Shown here: in pieces, positions 18,167 through 26,570 of the stretch | Numbering within the stretch: the first letter of the stretch is position 1 | Layout: every line of letters starts with the position of its first letter | The notes under the pieces: generated by a model | What the model saw: the letters and a program-made list of their open reading frames with translations, nothing else | Told to the model about the DNA's origin: nothing | Database searches by the model: none | Position numbers and translations under genes: made by a program | DNA from: Sphingobacterium hotanense | Lineage (GTDB): Bacteria > Bacteroidota > Bacteroidia > Sphingobacteriales > Sphingobacteriaceae | Direction of reading: 5' to 3' | Length of the DNA stretch: 64,000 bases | Assembly (NCBI RefSeq): GCF_008274825.1 | Contig: NZ_CP030848.1 | Span: 4,401,618 to 4,465,617 of the forward strand

Positions 18167-19606
18167 TTATTTTTTAGATTCCCAAATAGGAACATTCGGT
18201 ATATTATAGGTTTTGTTATAAAATCGAGGATTTTGACCTACGCTTTTTTGCATAGCATAATCTTGTTCTAAAAGAACTACTTTTTTATGGAGTAATAGAA
18301 TTGCAAGAATGTTGAGCCAGGCCATCAACCCAACACCGATGTCGCCCAATTGCCATGCTGTAGATGCTGTCGTTATACAGCCTTGGAAAATTGAAACTAA
18401 TAGCAAGAAGCGTAATCCCCAAATATATAGGCTGTTCTTTTGTTCCTGGAATAGAAAGTTAACATTTGTTTCGGCGATATAATAATACGCCATAATGGTA
18501 GTAAATGCAAAAAATGCTAAGGCAATCGCTACAAAAGAACTTCCTAATAGCGGAAAGTGGAGAGAAACGGCCATTTGGGTAAATGTGGGGCCCATTTCAA
18601 TACCTTTCAAATTTTCAATGATAAAATTACCATCTGCACCCTGAACGTTGTATTGTCCCGTAAATAATATCATCAAGGCCGTGGCCGTACATACGAACAG
18701 TGTGTCGACATAAACCGAAAATCCTTGAACAAGCCCCTGTTTGAAGGGATGATCTACTTCAGCCGCCGCAGCAGCGTGCGGTGCGGTGCCTTGCCCAGCT
18801 TCGTTACTGTAAATTCCTCTCTTTACACCCCAAGAAATGGCGGCGCCTACGATACCGCCAAAGGTAGCGTCCAAACTGAAGGCAGATCGGAAAATCAGAG
18901 AAAATACGGATGGAATTTCTTGATAGTTGATGCCAATGATCACGAGTGCCATTAAAATATAAATACCTGCCATAAAAGGAACGACTAATTCAGAAACCTT
19001 CCCAATGCGTTTTACCCCTCCAACTATAATGAGTCCCATGAGAATAATTAATATCCCAGCGGTTACAAATCCTGAAGTGCCAAATGCAGTATCCATGGCT
19101 ACAGCGATGCTGTTTGATTGGACGCTAGGTAATAGGAAGCCTGTGCTTACGATGGTTACAACTGCAAAAATTATAGCAAAAGCTTTGTTTTTCAAGCCAT
19201 AGTGAATATAATAAGCTGGACCGCCTCGATATTCGCCATTAATTTCTTGTTTATATAGCTGACCTAATGTGGCCTCGACAATGGCTGAGGCACTCCCAAC
19301 AAAGGCTATGACCCACATCCAAAATATTGCTCCTGGGCCTCCCATCCCTATGGCTGTTGCTACTCCGGCAATGTTTCCTGTTCCTACCCGGCCAGATATT
19401 GCCAAGGAAAAAGCTTGGAAAGATGAAATGCCTTTTGACGATGCTTTACCCGAGAATAATAGACGAATCATTTCATTGAGGTAGCGCAATTGAGGCAATC
19501 GGAAACGAATTGTAAAATAGGTTCCTGTCAAAAGACAGAGGTAAACCAATAATTCCGACCAAACCAACTTATAGATATTATCAACGATTTTTTGCAGTAT
19601 TTCCAT
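18167..19606 (-). CDS. Sodium:alanine/glycine symporter (AGCS family)
   Basis: This is a sodium-coupled amino acid importer. The roughly 479-residue protein begins MEILQKIVDNIYKLVW and shows AGCS landmarks: GKASSKGISSFQAFSLAISG, RVGTGNIAGVATAIGMGGPG, VEATLGQLYKQEINGEYRGG and NEAGQGTAPHAAAAAEVDHP. About eleven membrane helices are present. I chose the ATG at about 19606, because the frame upstream of it up to a TTG at 19690 does not look like the family. In an osmotic island, import of alanine or glycine could help with compatible-solute supply or with sodium coupling. Confidence 0.9.
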   Translation of the reverse strand: MEILQKIVDNIYKLVWSELLVYLCLLTGTYFTIRFRLPQLRYLNEMIRLLFSGKASSKGISSFQAFSLAISGRVGTGNIAGVATAIGMGGPGAIFWMWVIAFVGSASAIVEATLGQLYKQEINGEYRGGPAYYIHYGLKNKAFAIIFAVVTIVSTGFLLPSVQSNSIAVAMDTAFGTSGFVTAGILIILMGLIIVGGVKRIGKVSELVVPFMAGIYILMALVIIGINYQEIPSVFSLIFRSAFSLDATFGGIVGAAISWGVKRGIYSNEAGQGTAPHAAAAAEVDHPFKQGLVQGFSVYVDTLFVCTATALMILFTGQYNVQGADGNFIIENLKGIEMGPTFTQMAVSLHFPLLGSSFVAIALAFFAFTTIMAYYYIAETNVNFLFQEQKNSLYIWGLRFLLLVSIFQGCITTASTAWQLGDIGVGLMAWLNILAILLLHKKVVLLEQDYAMQKSVGQNPRFYNKTYNIPNVPIWESKK

Positions 19607-19703
19607 AGACGATGGCTGCAAAATATAAAAAGATGACCGATTAAGTAGAATTATTATATAGATTATATTTATAAAGTTTAATACCTGCAATAATATTTTG
19701 TAA

Positions 19704-20362
19704 TTAACGTTTCAGAAATTCCTTAATGTTTCGGTTATCGCCATAAATCACAATGATTTCACCTTGTTGCAATACAGTGTCTGGTTTTGGTATTCCATGT
19801 AAGACCGTAGTCACGATCTTACTTTTTCCAATCAATGAATCGCGCTCTGTTTTTTTGAGTATGGTAAGTACCAAAATTTCATAATGTTCCCGGAACCCAA
19901 TTTCTTGGATTGAACGGCCAACATACTTTTCAGGAACGACAGCTTCCACTATGCTATAATTCGAATTTAGCTCAATTTTTTTGACCAACGCTCTGCAGTT
20001 TCTTCTTCGGGATGTACGATCTCTGAAACTCCTATCGCGTTCAGAACCTTTTCATGCAGATTGTTCACCGCACGGCTGATGAGCCGTTTGACCCGTGCTT
20101 CTTTACAAAGCGCGGTGACCATGATGTTGGCTCCCTCGTTTTCTCCTATGGCCACAACGACAATATCGGTATTCTTAAGAGGGAGGGAGGTAAAAGCAAC
20201 GGGATCGGACGCGTCGATTGCTATGGTATGTGTGATGTGTTCCTTCAACGCGGTAATGCGCTCAAGTTTGATGTCTACACCAATGACTTCGTTTCCCTGA
20301 GCCGTGAGTTTTATAGCCAGTGATGCCCCAAAATTTCCCAATCCTATAATGATGAATTTCAT
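19704..20362 (-). pseudogene. trkA: K+ uptake regulator TrkA, split by a frameshift
   Basis: TrkA gates the TrkH potassium channel by binding NAD(H) or nucleotides. The first part (19967-20362) is an RCK-N domain with the Rossmann motif IIIGLGNFGASLA and GVDIKLERITAL, ending ETAERWSKKLS and a stop. The second part (19704-19988, frame shifted) continues KKIELNSNYSIVEAVVP into an RCK-C domain ending IIVIYGDNRNIKEFLKR. The break is at a run of seven A on the coding strand; eight would restore SKKIELNSNYS. Full length would be about 219 residues, normal for a single-unit TrkA. Either the gene is mutated or the homopolymer was miscounted. It follows trkH by four bases. Confidence 0.8.
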
Positions 20363-20366
20363 ATCT

Positions 20367-21743
20367 TTAATTTATGGTAAGTTCTTCTTTCGCGTACCGG
20401 TAATTGGTGAATTTTACTTTCTTGAAGATTGCGATCATAATAGAAAGCATGGTAACCCGTCCAATAAACATTAAAGCAACTAATATAACTTTGCTCGCCG
20501 TGGAAAGCTTAAAGGTAATCCCTAGTGTGAGGCCTACCGTGCTATAAGCCGAGAAACATTCAAAGGCAATCTGCATCAGCGTGAACTCTTTTTCAAATGC
20601 GCTGATGTGCAAAATGCACATACCAATAATAAATAAGGAGAGAGTCATCGTGGCAAATGCTCTTTTTAGGGTTATATCTGCAATTTCCCTTCTATATATT
20701 TCCAACCGCTCTTTTCCGCGTGCCAAGCTGAGGATATTCAATACTGCAACAGCAAATGTACTGGTCTTTATACCGCCGCCCGTTGAATTAGGAGATGCTC
20801 CGATCCACATCAAAAAGATGATAAAGAGAATGCTGGGAACTTGCAGCTGCGCAAAGTCAATGCTGTTATATCCCGCCGTTCGTGGTGTACTGGCCGTAAA
20901 CAATGCAGTTACCCAACGTCCAAATGTTCCGTGTTCGCTGAAAGCCGCTTCACCTTCCAGCAGCCAAAGAAGAATAGTGGCAAATACAGTGATGCCCAGG
21001 GTTGTTACTAGGTTGATCTTACTATTGATATTGATCACCCATGGTTTGTATGTATTTTGATTTTCGACATACCGTTTGATTATTCTGTTGGCCAAATGCT
21101 AGAGGTAACGCAGCAGGTTGATGACAATCGGGAAACCCAAGCCACCAATTACAAACAGCCCAATGATTATCAGTTGAAAAGGGTAGTTGAACAGGACGGA
21201 CTTTTCTGCCAGTCCAAGCGGAAGGGTCGAAAATCCGGCGTTGCAAAAGGAAGAGATAGAGTGGAAAATACAAAAGAAAAGGTGTCGACCAACTCCCAAA
21301 ACTTTGAATTCTGGTGTACAGATATAAAGTAAGAGTGCGCCAGCTGCCTCGATGGAGAAAGTGATGAGGATGATACGCTTTAACAACAGGAATACCTCTC
21401 CCAATTTTTCCGAGTTGGCCATGTCCCTACTGGCCAATTGGTTTTCATAGGATGACCCGCCCTTAAAGAAATAAGCAAAATAGGAGGCAAATGTCAATAT
21501 TCCCAGTCCACCAAGCTGTATGAGGAACATTATGATGAGCTTACCCAAGGGAGTAAATGCAGATGCCGTATCGACCACGATCAGTCCTGTTACACATACT
21601 GCACTTGTGGCTGTAAAGAGTGCGTCGACCCAAGCGATAGGATGGGAGCTGGAAATTGGAAGGGACAACAAAAAAGTCCCCGCCATAATCAGAAAAATAA
21701 AACTGCCGGCAAAAGGTTGCGCGGGGTTGTAGAATCTCTTCAA
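20367..21743 (-). pseudogene. trkH: K+ channel subunit TrkH, interrupted by an amber stop
   Basis: TrkH forms the membrane path for potassium uptake. The first 214 codons hold the family starts DALFTATSAVCVTGLIVVDT and HSISSFCNAGFSTLPLGL, two of the four selectivity-filter repeats, ending INLLRYL and TAG at 21099-21101. The same frame resumes at once with HLANRIIKRYVENQ and runs on through FTASTPRTAGYNS, GGGIKTSTFAV and SAYSTVGLTLGI, the remaining repeats. The total of about 458 codons is normal for TrkH. A single base change from AAG or CAG would explain the stop. The downstream half could be translated from a TTG at 21095, but half a channel would not work. Confidence 0.82.
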
Positions 21744-21911
21744 ATCTCTTCGGTTTATTCAAAGTTATAAAATCATGCTTAGTTCCCTAAAATGAAATTA
21801 ATACTCTCTAATATTTGCTTATTAGTTTATTTTTACCTAACTTTATTGCTCATTAATTATTTAACGGCAGAATCCAGACCTATATTCTATTCTGCAAAAA
21901 ATCCCGAAATA

Positions 21912-22901
21912 TTGATTGAAGTAAGTGTTGTTGGCGGTGGAAGTTGGGCTACTGCTTTAGTAAAAATATTGACCGAAAATAAAATCCCAACCTATTGGTA
22001 CCTTCGAAGAAAGGAGCAAGTTAAGCATATCATGGAGCATGGAAGTAATCCAAGTTATCTTCCGCAGGTTAAGCTAGATCTTTTATTTACTTTTCCATCT
22101 GATAACCTGCAGCAAGTGGTATCTCGAGCAAGAATTATCATTTTTGCTGTTCCAAGCGACGCCTTGCAACAAGTATGTAATGGCATTGACCCTTCCCTTT
22201 TTAAAAATAAGATTGTTTTATCTGCGATGAAAGGAACTGTTGGAAAGAGCAATGAAATTCCTAGTAGTTTTCTAAGCAGAACGTTGAAAATACCAATGGA
22301 TGAAATCGTTTCAATTGCAGGCCCTTGCCATTCGGAAGAAATTGCAGAAAGCAAACCAACTTACCTGAGTTTATCGTGCGTAAACCAAGATACAGTTGAT
22401 AAATTAAGTATGTTGTTCAGAAGACCTTACATCCAAGTTCGAAGTAACAGCGACCCAATTGGGCTCGGCTATGCATCTATTTATAAAAATGTATTGGGTA
22501 TAGCTAGCGGTATGGCCAAAGGTTTAGGTTATGGAGATAATTTCATGGCAGTACTCGTTAGCAATGCTCTGTTGGAAATGCAAAATATTCTTGATTCTAC
22601 ACTCGGTAAGCAAAGGGAAATATTAAATTCTACTTACACAGGTGATCTGTTGGTTACCGGATATTCGAACAACAGTCGAAACCGACGTTTTGGAGAATTA
22701 ATAGCCCAAGGCCACTCGGCTGAAGCAGCAGTAAATAAATTAGGAATGGTGGCTGAAGGCTACCGGGCAGCACAGGGACTTTTTGGCTATGCGAACGAGC
22801 AAGGGTTGAATTTACCTATACTGGAATCTATATATGAAATCCTATACCGAAACCAATCAGTCGAATCTAAATTTAAGGAATTGGAGGAAACATTAATATG
22901 A
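21912..22901 (+). CDS. gpsA: NAD(P)H-dependent glycerol-3-phosphate dehydrogenase
   Basis: GpsA reduces dihydroxyacetone phosphate to sn-glycerol-3-phosphate. From the TTG at 21912 the product is about 329 residues, with the nucleotide-binding motif VSVVGGGSWATALV at the N-terminus, FAVPSDALQQV, LSAMKGTV, SIAGPCHSEEIA, the active-site lysine region GYASIYKNVLGIASGMAKGL, and TYTGDLLVTGYSNNSRNRRFG. An ATG at 21792 would add 40 unusual hydrophobic residues, so I prefer the TTG, which puts the Rossmann strand at residue 3. The last four bases overlap the start of the glucosylglycerol-phosphate synthase gene. Since that enzyme needs glycerol-3-phosphate as acceptor, this copy is probably dedicated to osmolyte synthesis rather than phospholipids. 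Confidence 0.92.
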   Translation: MIEVSVVGGGSWATALVKILTENKIPTYWYLRRKEQVKHIMEHGSNPSYLPQVKLDLLFTFPSDNLQQVVSRARIIIFAVPSDALQQVCNGIDPSLFKNKIVLSAMKGTVGKSNEIPSSFLSRTLKIPMDEIVSIAGPCHSEEIAESKPTYLSLSCVNQDTVDKLSMLFRRPYIQVRSNSDPIGLGYASIYKNVLGIASGMAKGLGYGDNFMAVLVSNALLEMQNILDSTLGKQREILNSTYTGDLLVTGYSNNSRNRRFGELIAQGHSAEAAVNKLGMVAEGYRAAQGLFGYANEQGLNLPILESIYEILYRNQSVESKFKELEETLI

Positions 22902-25153
22902 TGCTATTAGCTACAGACTTAGACGGAACTTTTCTTGGCGGATCAATCGAAGATCGCTTAAAACTCTATCAGATTATTAAAGAAAATAAGGATATCCAAT
23001 TGGTTTTTGTAACAGGGCGCGGATTGGAATCGGTTATCCCTTTGCTAAATGATCCGATAATCCCAACCCCAAATTTTATAATCGCCGACGTAGGGGCCAC
23101 CATTTGTGATGGTACTACACTCACTTCTATTGATTCCATTCAACATGAAATCGAACGCAATTGGCCCTCTGTGTATGAACTTCAGGAGGATTTCAGAGGA
23201 ATTCCTAGTTTAATATACCAACGAGTTCCTCAACAGCGGCGTTGTTCGTATTATTACGATACAAGTACCGATCTTGCTAAAGTTCAAAAAATTGCTGAGA
23301 AACGAGGTTGTGATGTAGTTACATCCGTGGATAAATATTTGGATATTCTTCCTAAAGGTGTAAATAAAGGAAGTACACTAAAAAAATTGGTGACTCTTTT
23401 GGGTATTCCTGCCAATAGGGTGTTGGTCGCTGGAGACACATTGAACGACCTATCTCTGTTTCATACAGAGTTTCAAGGTGTTGTCGTAGGAGAGTCGGAA
23501 ATTGCACTCCTAGAAGCGACTGCTAATCTATTGAATGTATATCAGGCACGCCATGCTGGTGCTGGTGGAATTCTTGAATCCATGAAGAAAAATAAGGAAT
23601 TTGCAGCCTATGTAAATGATGTCATTGAAGAACCAATTCTTCGGCAAAATTCAAATGATCGACAGCTGGTCATGGTTTACCACCGGCTTCCATATGAACG
23701 TATGATGGTCGATGGAAAAGTTAAGCAAGTTCCTCCCCAAAGCCCCAATGGCATAATCCCTTCTTTATTAGGACTCTTTGAAAAGGGGAGATCCGGCATT
23801 TGGATTGGTGAGGAAGTAGATCTGGGGGTTGGAAATAAGGATGTGAGGAATAAGGTTGATGTTGATAAATTCCCTAACCTAGATGTTTCACCTATCTCAC
23901 TTTCCCAAAAGGATATTGATAAATTTTATAGGGTATTCTCCAAGGAGGCATTTTGGCCAACAATATTTTCCTTTGTCGATAAGGCTAAATTTAACCATCT
24001 GGACTGGGAACATTATTTGAAAATCAACAGATTATTTGCTAAGCGAATAGCGCAGGAAGCTGAACCTGAAGCGTTGGTTTGGATTCACGAATATAACCTG
24101 TGGATGGTTCCATCGTACTTGAAAACGATGCGTCCAGATCTCAAAATTGGTTTCTTTCATCATACGGCATTTCCTGCGGCGGATATTTTTAACACGATAC
24201 CATGGAGACGGGAAATCATCGGGAGCTTGCTGATGTGTGACTTTATCAGTTTTCATATTCCGCGGTATGTCGAGAACTTTATTGATGTACTTCGCAGCCA
24301 TACTCCGTTTAAGCGATTAAAAACGATAAATGTTTCCAAACAATTTCTTACATACAGCATGGCGCTTGGAGTCGAGGAGATGACCAAAATAATTTCGGTG
24401 GAAGGACGAACGATTCGATTGGGTGCACAACCGGTTGGTGTGAATTATGGACTGATAGAAGGTTTGTTAGCTAAAGAAGAAATCGCCAAGCGAATTGAAA
24501 CTTACAAATTGGAGGTCGCAAATAAAGAAATCAAACGTATTGTGTCTATTGAGAGGATGGACTATGTGAAGGGGCCGTTAGAAAAGGTACTGGCCTTTGG
24601 GGAATTTCTGAAGGAATACCCAGAATTTCAAGGAAAGGTCGAACTGATCAACGTCTGTACTCCACCATCAAAGGGCATGCGTATCTATGATAAGATCAGG
24701 GATCAAGTTAATCAGGCTGTGGGAGAAATCAATGGTAAGTATGCTAGGTTGGACTGGACGCCAATCCAATATTTCTTCCAAGCACTTCCATTTGAAGAGG
24801 TTCTTATTCAGTATGCCCTGGCCGATGTGGCATGGATTACCCCGCTAAGAGACGGTCTGAACCTAGTCTCCAAAGAGTTTATCGCCACACATGGGCTCTT
24901 GAACCAGTCGGGTGTTTTGGTCCTCTCGGAATTTGCGGGAGCATCCGTCGAACTACCATATTGTGTCCCCACAAATCCATATGATCGCCGAAGCATGATT
25001 GAGTCCTTACATCAGGCTCTTACCATGCAGGAAGATGAAGCACATTTGCGAATTAAAAGGTCTCTTCAACAAATTAAGCACTATGACATTCATTACTGGG
25101 GGGAGGATTTTGTAAGAGAACTTGAGGAGAGTAACAACACTAACGAAGTTTAA
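22898..25153 (+). CDS. Bifunctional glucosylglycerol-phosphate phosphatase/synthase (GgpPS-type)
   Basis: The 751-residue fusion has an N-terminal HAD phosphatase (LLATDLDGTFLGG with Asp7 and Asp9, VFVTGRGLESV, PNFIIADVGATI, GDTLNDLSLF; residues 1-245) and a C-terminal GT20 synthase (about 255-745). The GT20 part follows glucosylglycerol-phosphate synthase rather than OtsA: GFFHHTAFPAADIFNTIPWR, FISFHIPRYVENF, RLDWTPIQYFFQALPFEEV and ITPLRDGLNLVSKEF. It would join ADP-glucose to glycerol-3-phosphate and then remove the phosphate to give glucosylglycerol, a compatible solute. Domain order is the reverse of OtsA-OtsB fusions and like GgpPS of Stenotrophomonas. Database tools may mislabel it as trehalose synthase. 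gpsA upstream (four-base overlap) supplies the acceptor, and mscS follows 11 bases later. Confidence 0.85.
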   Translation: MMLLATDLDGTFLGGSIEDRLKLYQIIKENKDIQLVFVTGRGLESVIPLLNDPIIPTPNFIIADVGATICDGTTLTSIDSIQHEIERNWPSVYELQEDFRGIPSLIYQRVPQQRRCSYYYDTSTDLAKVQKIAEKRGCDVVTSVDKYLDILPKGVNKGSTLKKLVTLLGIPANRVLVAGDTLNDLSLFHTEFQGVVVGESEIALLEATANLLNVYQARHAGAGGILESMKKNKEFAAYVNDVIEEPILRQNSNDRQLVMVYHRLPYERMMVDGKVKQVPPQSPNGIIPSLLGLFEKGRSGIWIGEEVDLGVGNKDVRNKVDVDKFPNLDVSPISLSQKDIDKFYRVFSKEAFWPTIFSFVDKAKFNHLDWEHYLKINRLFAKRIAQEAEPEALVWIHEYNLWMVPSYLKTMRPDLKIGFFHHTAFPAADIFNTIPWRREIIGSLLMCDFISFHIPRYVENFIDVLRSHTPFKRLKTINVSKQFLTYSMALGVEEMTKIISVEGRTIRLGAQPVGVNYGLIEGLLAKEEIAKRIETYKLEVANKEIKRIVSIERMDYVKGPLEKVLAFGEFLKEYPEFQGKVELINVCTPPSKGMRIYDKIRDQVNQAVGEINGKYARLDWTPIQYFFQALPFEEVLIQYALADVAWITPLRDGLNLVSKEFIATHGLLNQSGVLVLSEFAGASVELPYCVPTNPYDRRSMIESLHQALTMQEDEAHLRIKRSLQQIKHYDIHYWGEDFVRELEESNNTNEV

Positions 25154-25164
25154 AATTAAGACAC

Positions 25165-26010
25165 ATGAAAGTAGAACAATTGGAAAATGTAGAAGGTAAA
25201 ATCGAGAAATTTATAGATAGTGCTATTGCATATGCTCCCATTTTAATCAGTTCATTGGTGTCCGCAGCACTGGTACTGTTCCTAGGATTATGGCTGATTC
25301 GTATGGTTCGAAAGCTAGTGGATCGGATTTTCGTGAAAAGAGATATTGAACCGAGCATTCGGACATTTCTTGGTAACTTGATTAACTGGATACTAAAAGT
25401 AATGCTCTTTATTGTGGTCGTTAGCCAATTGGGTGTGCAAACTTCGACATTTATTGCGGTGATTGGTGCGGCCGGCCTAGCAATTGGCATGTCTTTACAA
25501 GGATCATTGTCTAATTTTGCTGGCGGGGTATTGATCTTACTATTCAAACCTTTTAGAGTCGGTGATTATATCTCTTCTTCAACTGGTGTAGATGGAACGG
25601 TTAAGGTCATAGATATTTTTAACACCAAACTCGTGACGCCTCAAAATCAGTTGGTTGTCATCCCAAATGGGGAGCTCTCGAATAGTAATATTACCAACTA
25701 TACTGAGCTCGGGACACGACGAACTTGGTTTGATATCGGCGTGTCGTATGAAGCTGATTTGCGAAAAGCGAAAACGATCTTATTGGACATCATAAATAAA
25801 AACGAACATGCATTTTCGGACCCTGCGCCGGATGTAGTCGTAACGAACCTTGGAGATAGTGCTATCAATCTCTCTATTCGGGTTACTACCAATAATGAAA
25901 ACTTCTGGACGATGCAGGAGCAGCTTATCATCAGCTGTAAAGAAGCTCTTGACAATGCAGGTATTGAGATACCCTTTCCGCAAGCAGATATCCATTTCAA
26001 GCAGAATTAA
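25165..26010 (+). CDS. mscS: Small-conductance mechanosensitive channel (MscS)
   Basis: MscS opens under membrane tension to release solutes during osmotic downshift. The 281-residue protein has three N-terminal helices, the pore helix TM3 (IGAAGLAIGMSLQGSLSNFAGG, glycine-alanine packed, near residue 105), then the beta domain with KPFRVGDYI and VVIPNGELSNSNITNY and the C-terminal cage ending EIPFPQADIHFKQN. Length is standard. Sitting last in the gpsA-ggpPS operon, it pairs synthesis of a compatible solute with a release valve. This pairing is inferred from the operon. Confidence 0.94.
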   Translation: MKVEQLENVEGKIEKFIDSAIAYAPILISSLVSAALVLFLGLWLIRMVRKLVDRIFVKRDIEPSIRTFLGNLINWILKVMLFIVVVSQLGVQTSTFIAVIGAAGLAIGMSLQGSLSNFAGGVLILLFKPFRVGDYISSSTGVDGTVKVIDIFNTKLVTPQNQLVVIPNGELSNSNITNYTELGTRRTWFDIGVSYEADLRKAKTILLDIINKNEHAFSDPAPDVVVTNLGDSAINLSIRVTTNNENFWTMQEQLIISCKEALDNAGIEIPFPQADIHFKQN

Positions 26011-26120
26011 CGGTAGATAAATTACTTGTCGCTTAAATCCGATATTTTTTAAAGTCCGTACAATTGGTAATTCATACTAATCTAAAAATTGAAAACATTT
26101 GAATTGCCTTTCAGGGCTGA

Positions 26121-26390
26121 ACGAATAGTTTTGGAAAGAAGATTAACGACTTGGCAGTAGTCGGAACAGAGATTAAAGACTTAGTGGCTTCCACCTTAAA
26201 AAAGGTCGCAGACATTGATAGACGCTATGAAAACGGCGATATTGAAGAAAAAAGGCTTATAGTGGTTTCGATGTTCCCCGAATTTTTGGAATTTGACGGA
26301 ACAAGACATCAAACTCCAAGACGAAATTCTGCGATTGCTCTTATTTATCAGAATAACAGCAAGTTACAGGGTAAAAAAAATGGGACAAGT
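26121..26390 (+). pseudogene. C-terminal remnant of a serine recombinase
   Basis: This frame (about 85 codons) reads INDLAVVGTEIKDLV, KKVADIDRRYENGDIEEKRL, SMFPEFLEFDGTRHQTPRRN and AIALIYQNNSKLQGKKNGTS. It matches the C-terminal tail of large Bacteroidota serine recombinases (a helix with YENGDIEEKR then xSxFPExLxFDG). A TGA at 26118-26120 cuts it off from any upstream part, and the catalytic resolvase domain is absent. The frame runs into the tRNA-Lys terminator without a stop, as expected where an integrase gene ends at the attachment site. It sits between mscS and tRNA-Lys and supports insertion of the island at this tRNA. Confidence 0.65.
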
Positions 26391-26440
26391 CTATCGTTTT
26401 TAGACTTGTCCCGAGAAGTGACCCCGCTGAGGCTCGAACT
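26376..26440. repeat. Tandem-island right repeat: terminator plus tRNA-Lys 3' end (candidate attR)
   Basis: This intact copy of the repeat pairs with the decayed copy at 14611-14680. It covers AAAAATGGGACAAGT, the terminator hairpin and the tRNA 3' strand up to the T loop. The roughly 11.7 kb between the two copies holds the osmotic and ion genes. Confidence 0.6.
26382..26412 (-). terminator. Terminator of tRNA-Lys
   Basis: GGGACAAGTCTA at 26382-26393 pairs perfectly with TAGACTTGTCCC at 26401-26412 around a seven-base loop. On the minus strand it is followed by a run of T. It lies six bases from the tRNA 3' end. Confidence 0.85.
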
Positions 26441-26491
26441 CAGGACCCACAGATTAAGAGTCTGTTGCTCTACCAACTGAGCTACGAAGTC
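26419..26491 (-). tRNA. tRNA-Lys (anticodon CTT)
   Basis: This 73-base minus-strand gene folds as a full cloverleaf. The acceptor is GACTTCG with CGGGGTC (two G-T pairs), followed by a D arm with AGCTCAGTTGGTAGAGC. The anticodon stem ACAGA/TCTGT holds loop CTCTTAA, and the T stem CTGAG/CTCAG holds loop TTCGAGC. Discriminator base A follows, and CCA is not encoded. It has its own promoter and terminator and marks the right end of the inferred genomic island. Confidence 0.95.
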
Positions 26492-26502
26492 AATTAACAC
26501 TT

Positions 26503-26533
26503 CAAAGGTACAAGACCTCGCAAAAAAATCAAA
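26503..26533 (-). promoter_or_regulatory. tRNA-Lys promoter
   Basis: On the minus strand TTTG (26530-26533), a 19-base spacer and TACCTTTG (26503-26510) match both boxes and the spacing of the Bacteroidota primary sigma promoter. Transcription would start just before the tRNA. Confidence 0.8.
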
Positions 26534-26570
26534 TAAATAATCATATTTTTTGCCGAATCGACATCCCTCC

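Noticed and set aside
19704-20362. Programmed ribosomal frameshift in trkA
   Set aside because: Such regulation is not known for this family, and a one-base homopolymer change explains the break more simply.
21792-21911. Upstream ATG start for gpsA
   Set aside because: It adds 40 hydrophobic residues before the nucleotide-binding strand, which no GpsA has. The TTG at 21912 fits the usual N-terminus.
22898-25153. Trehalose-6-phosphate synthase/phosphatase (OtsAB) call
   Set aside because: The phosphatase is N-terminal rather than C-terminal, and the GT20 motifs match glucosylglycerol-phosphate synthase.
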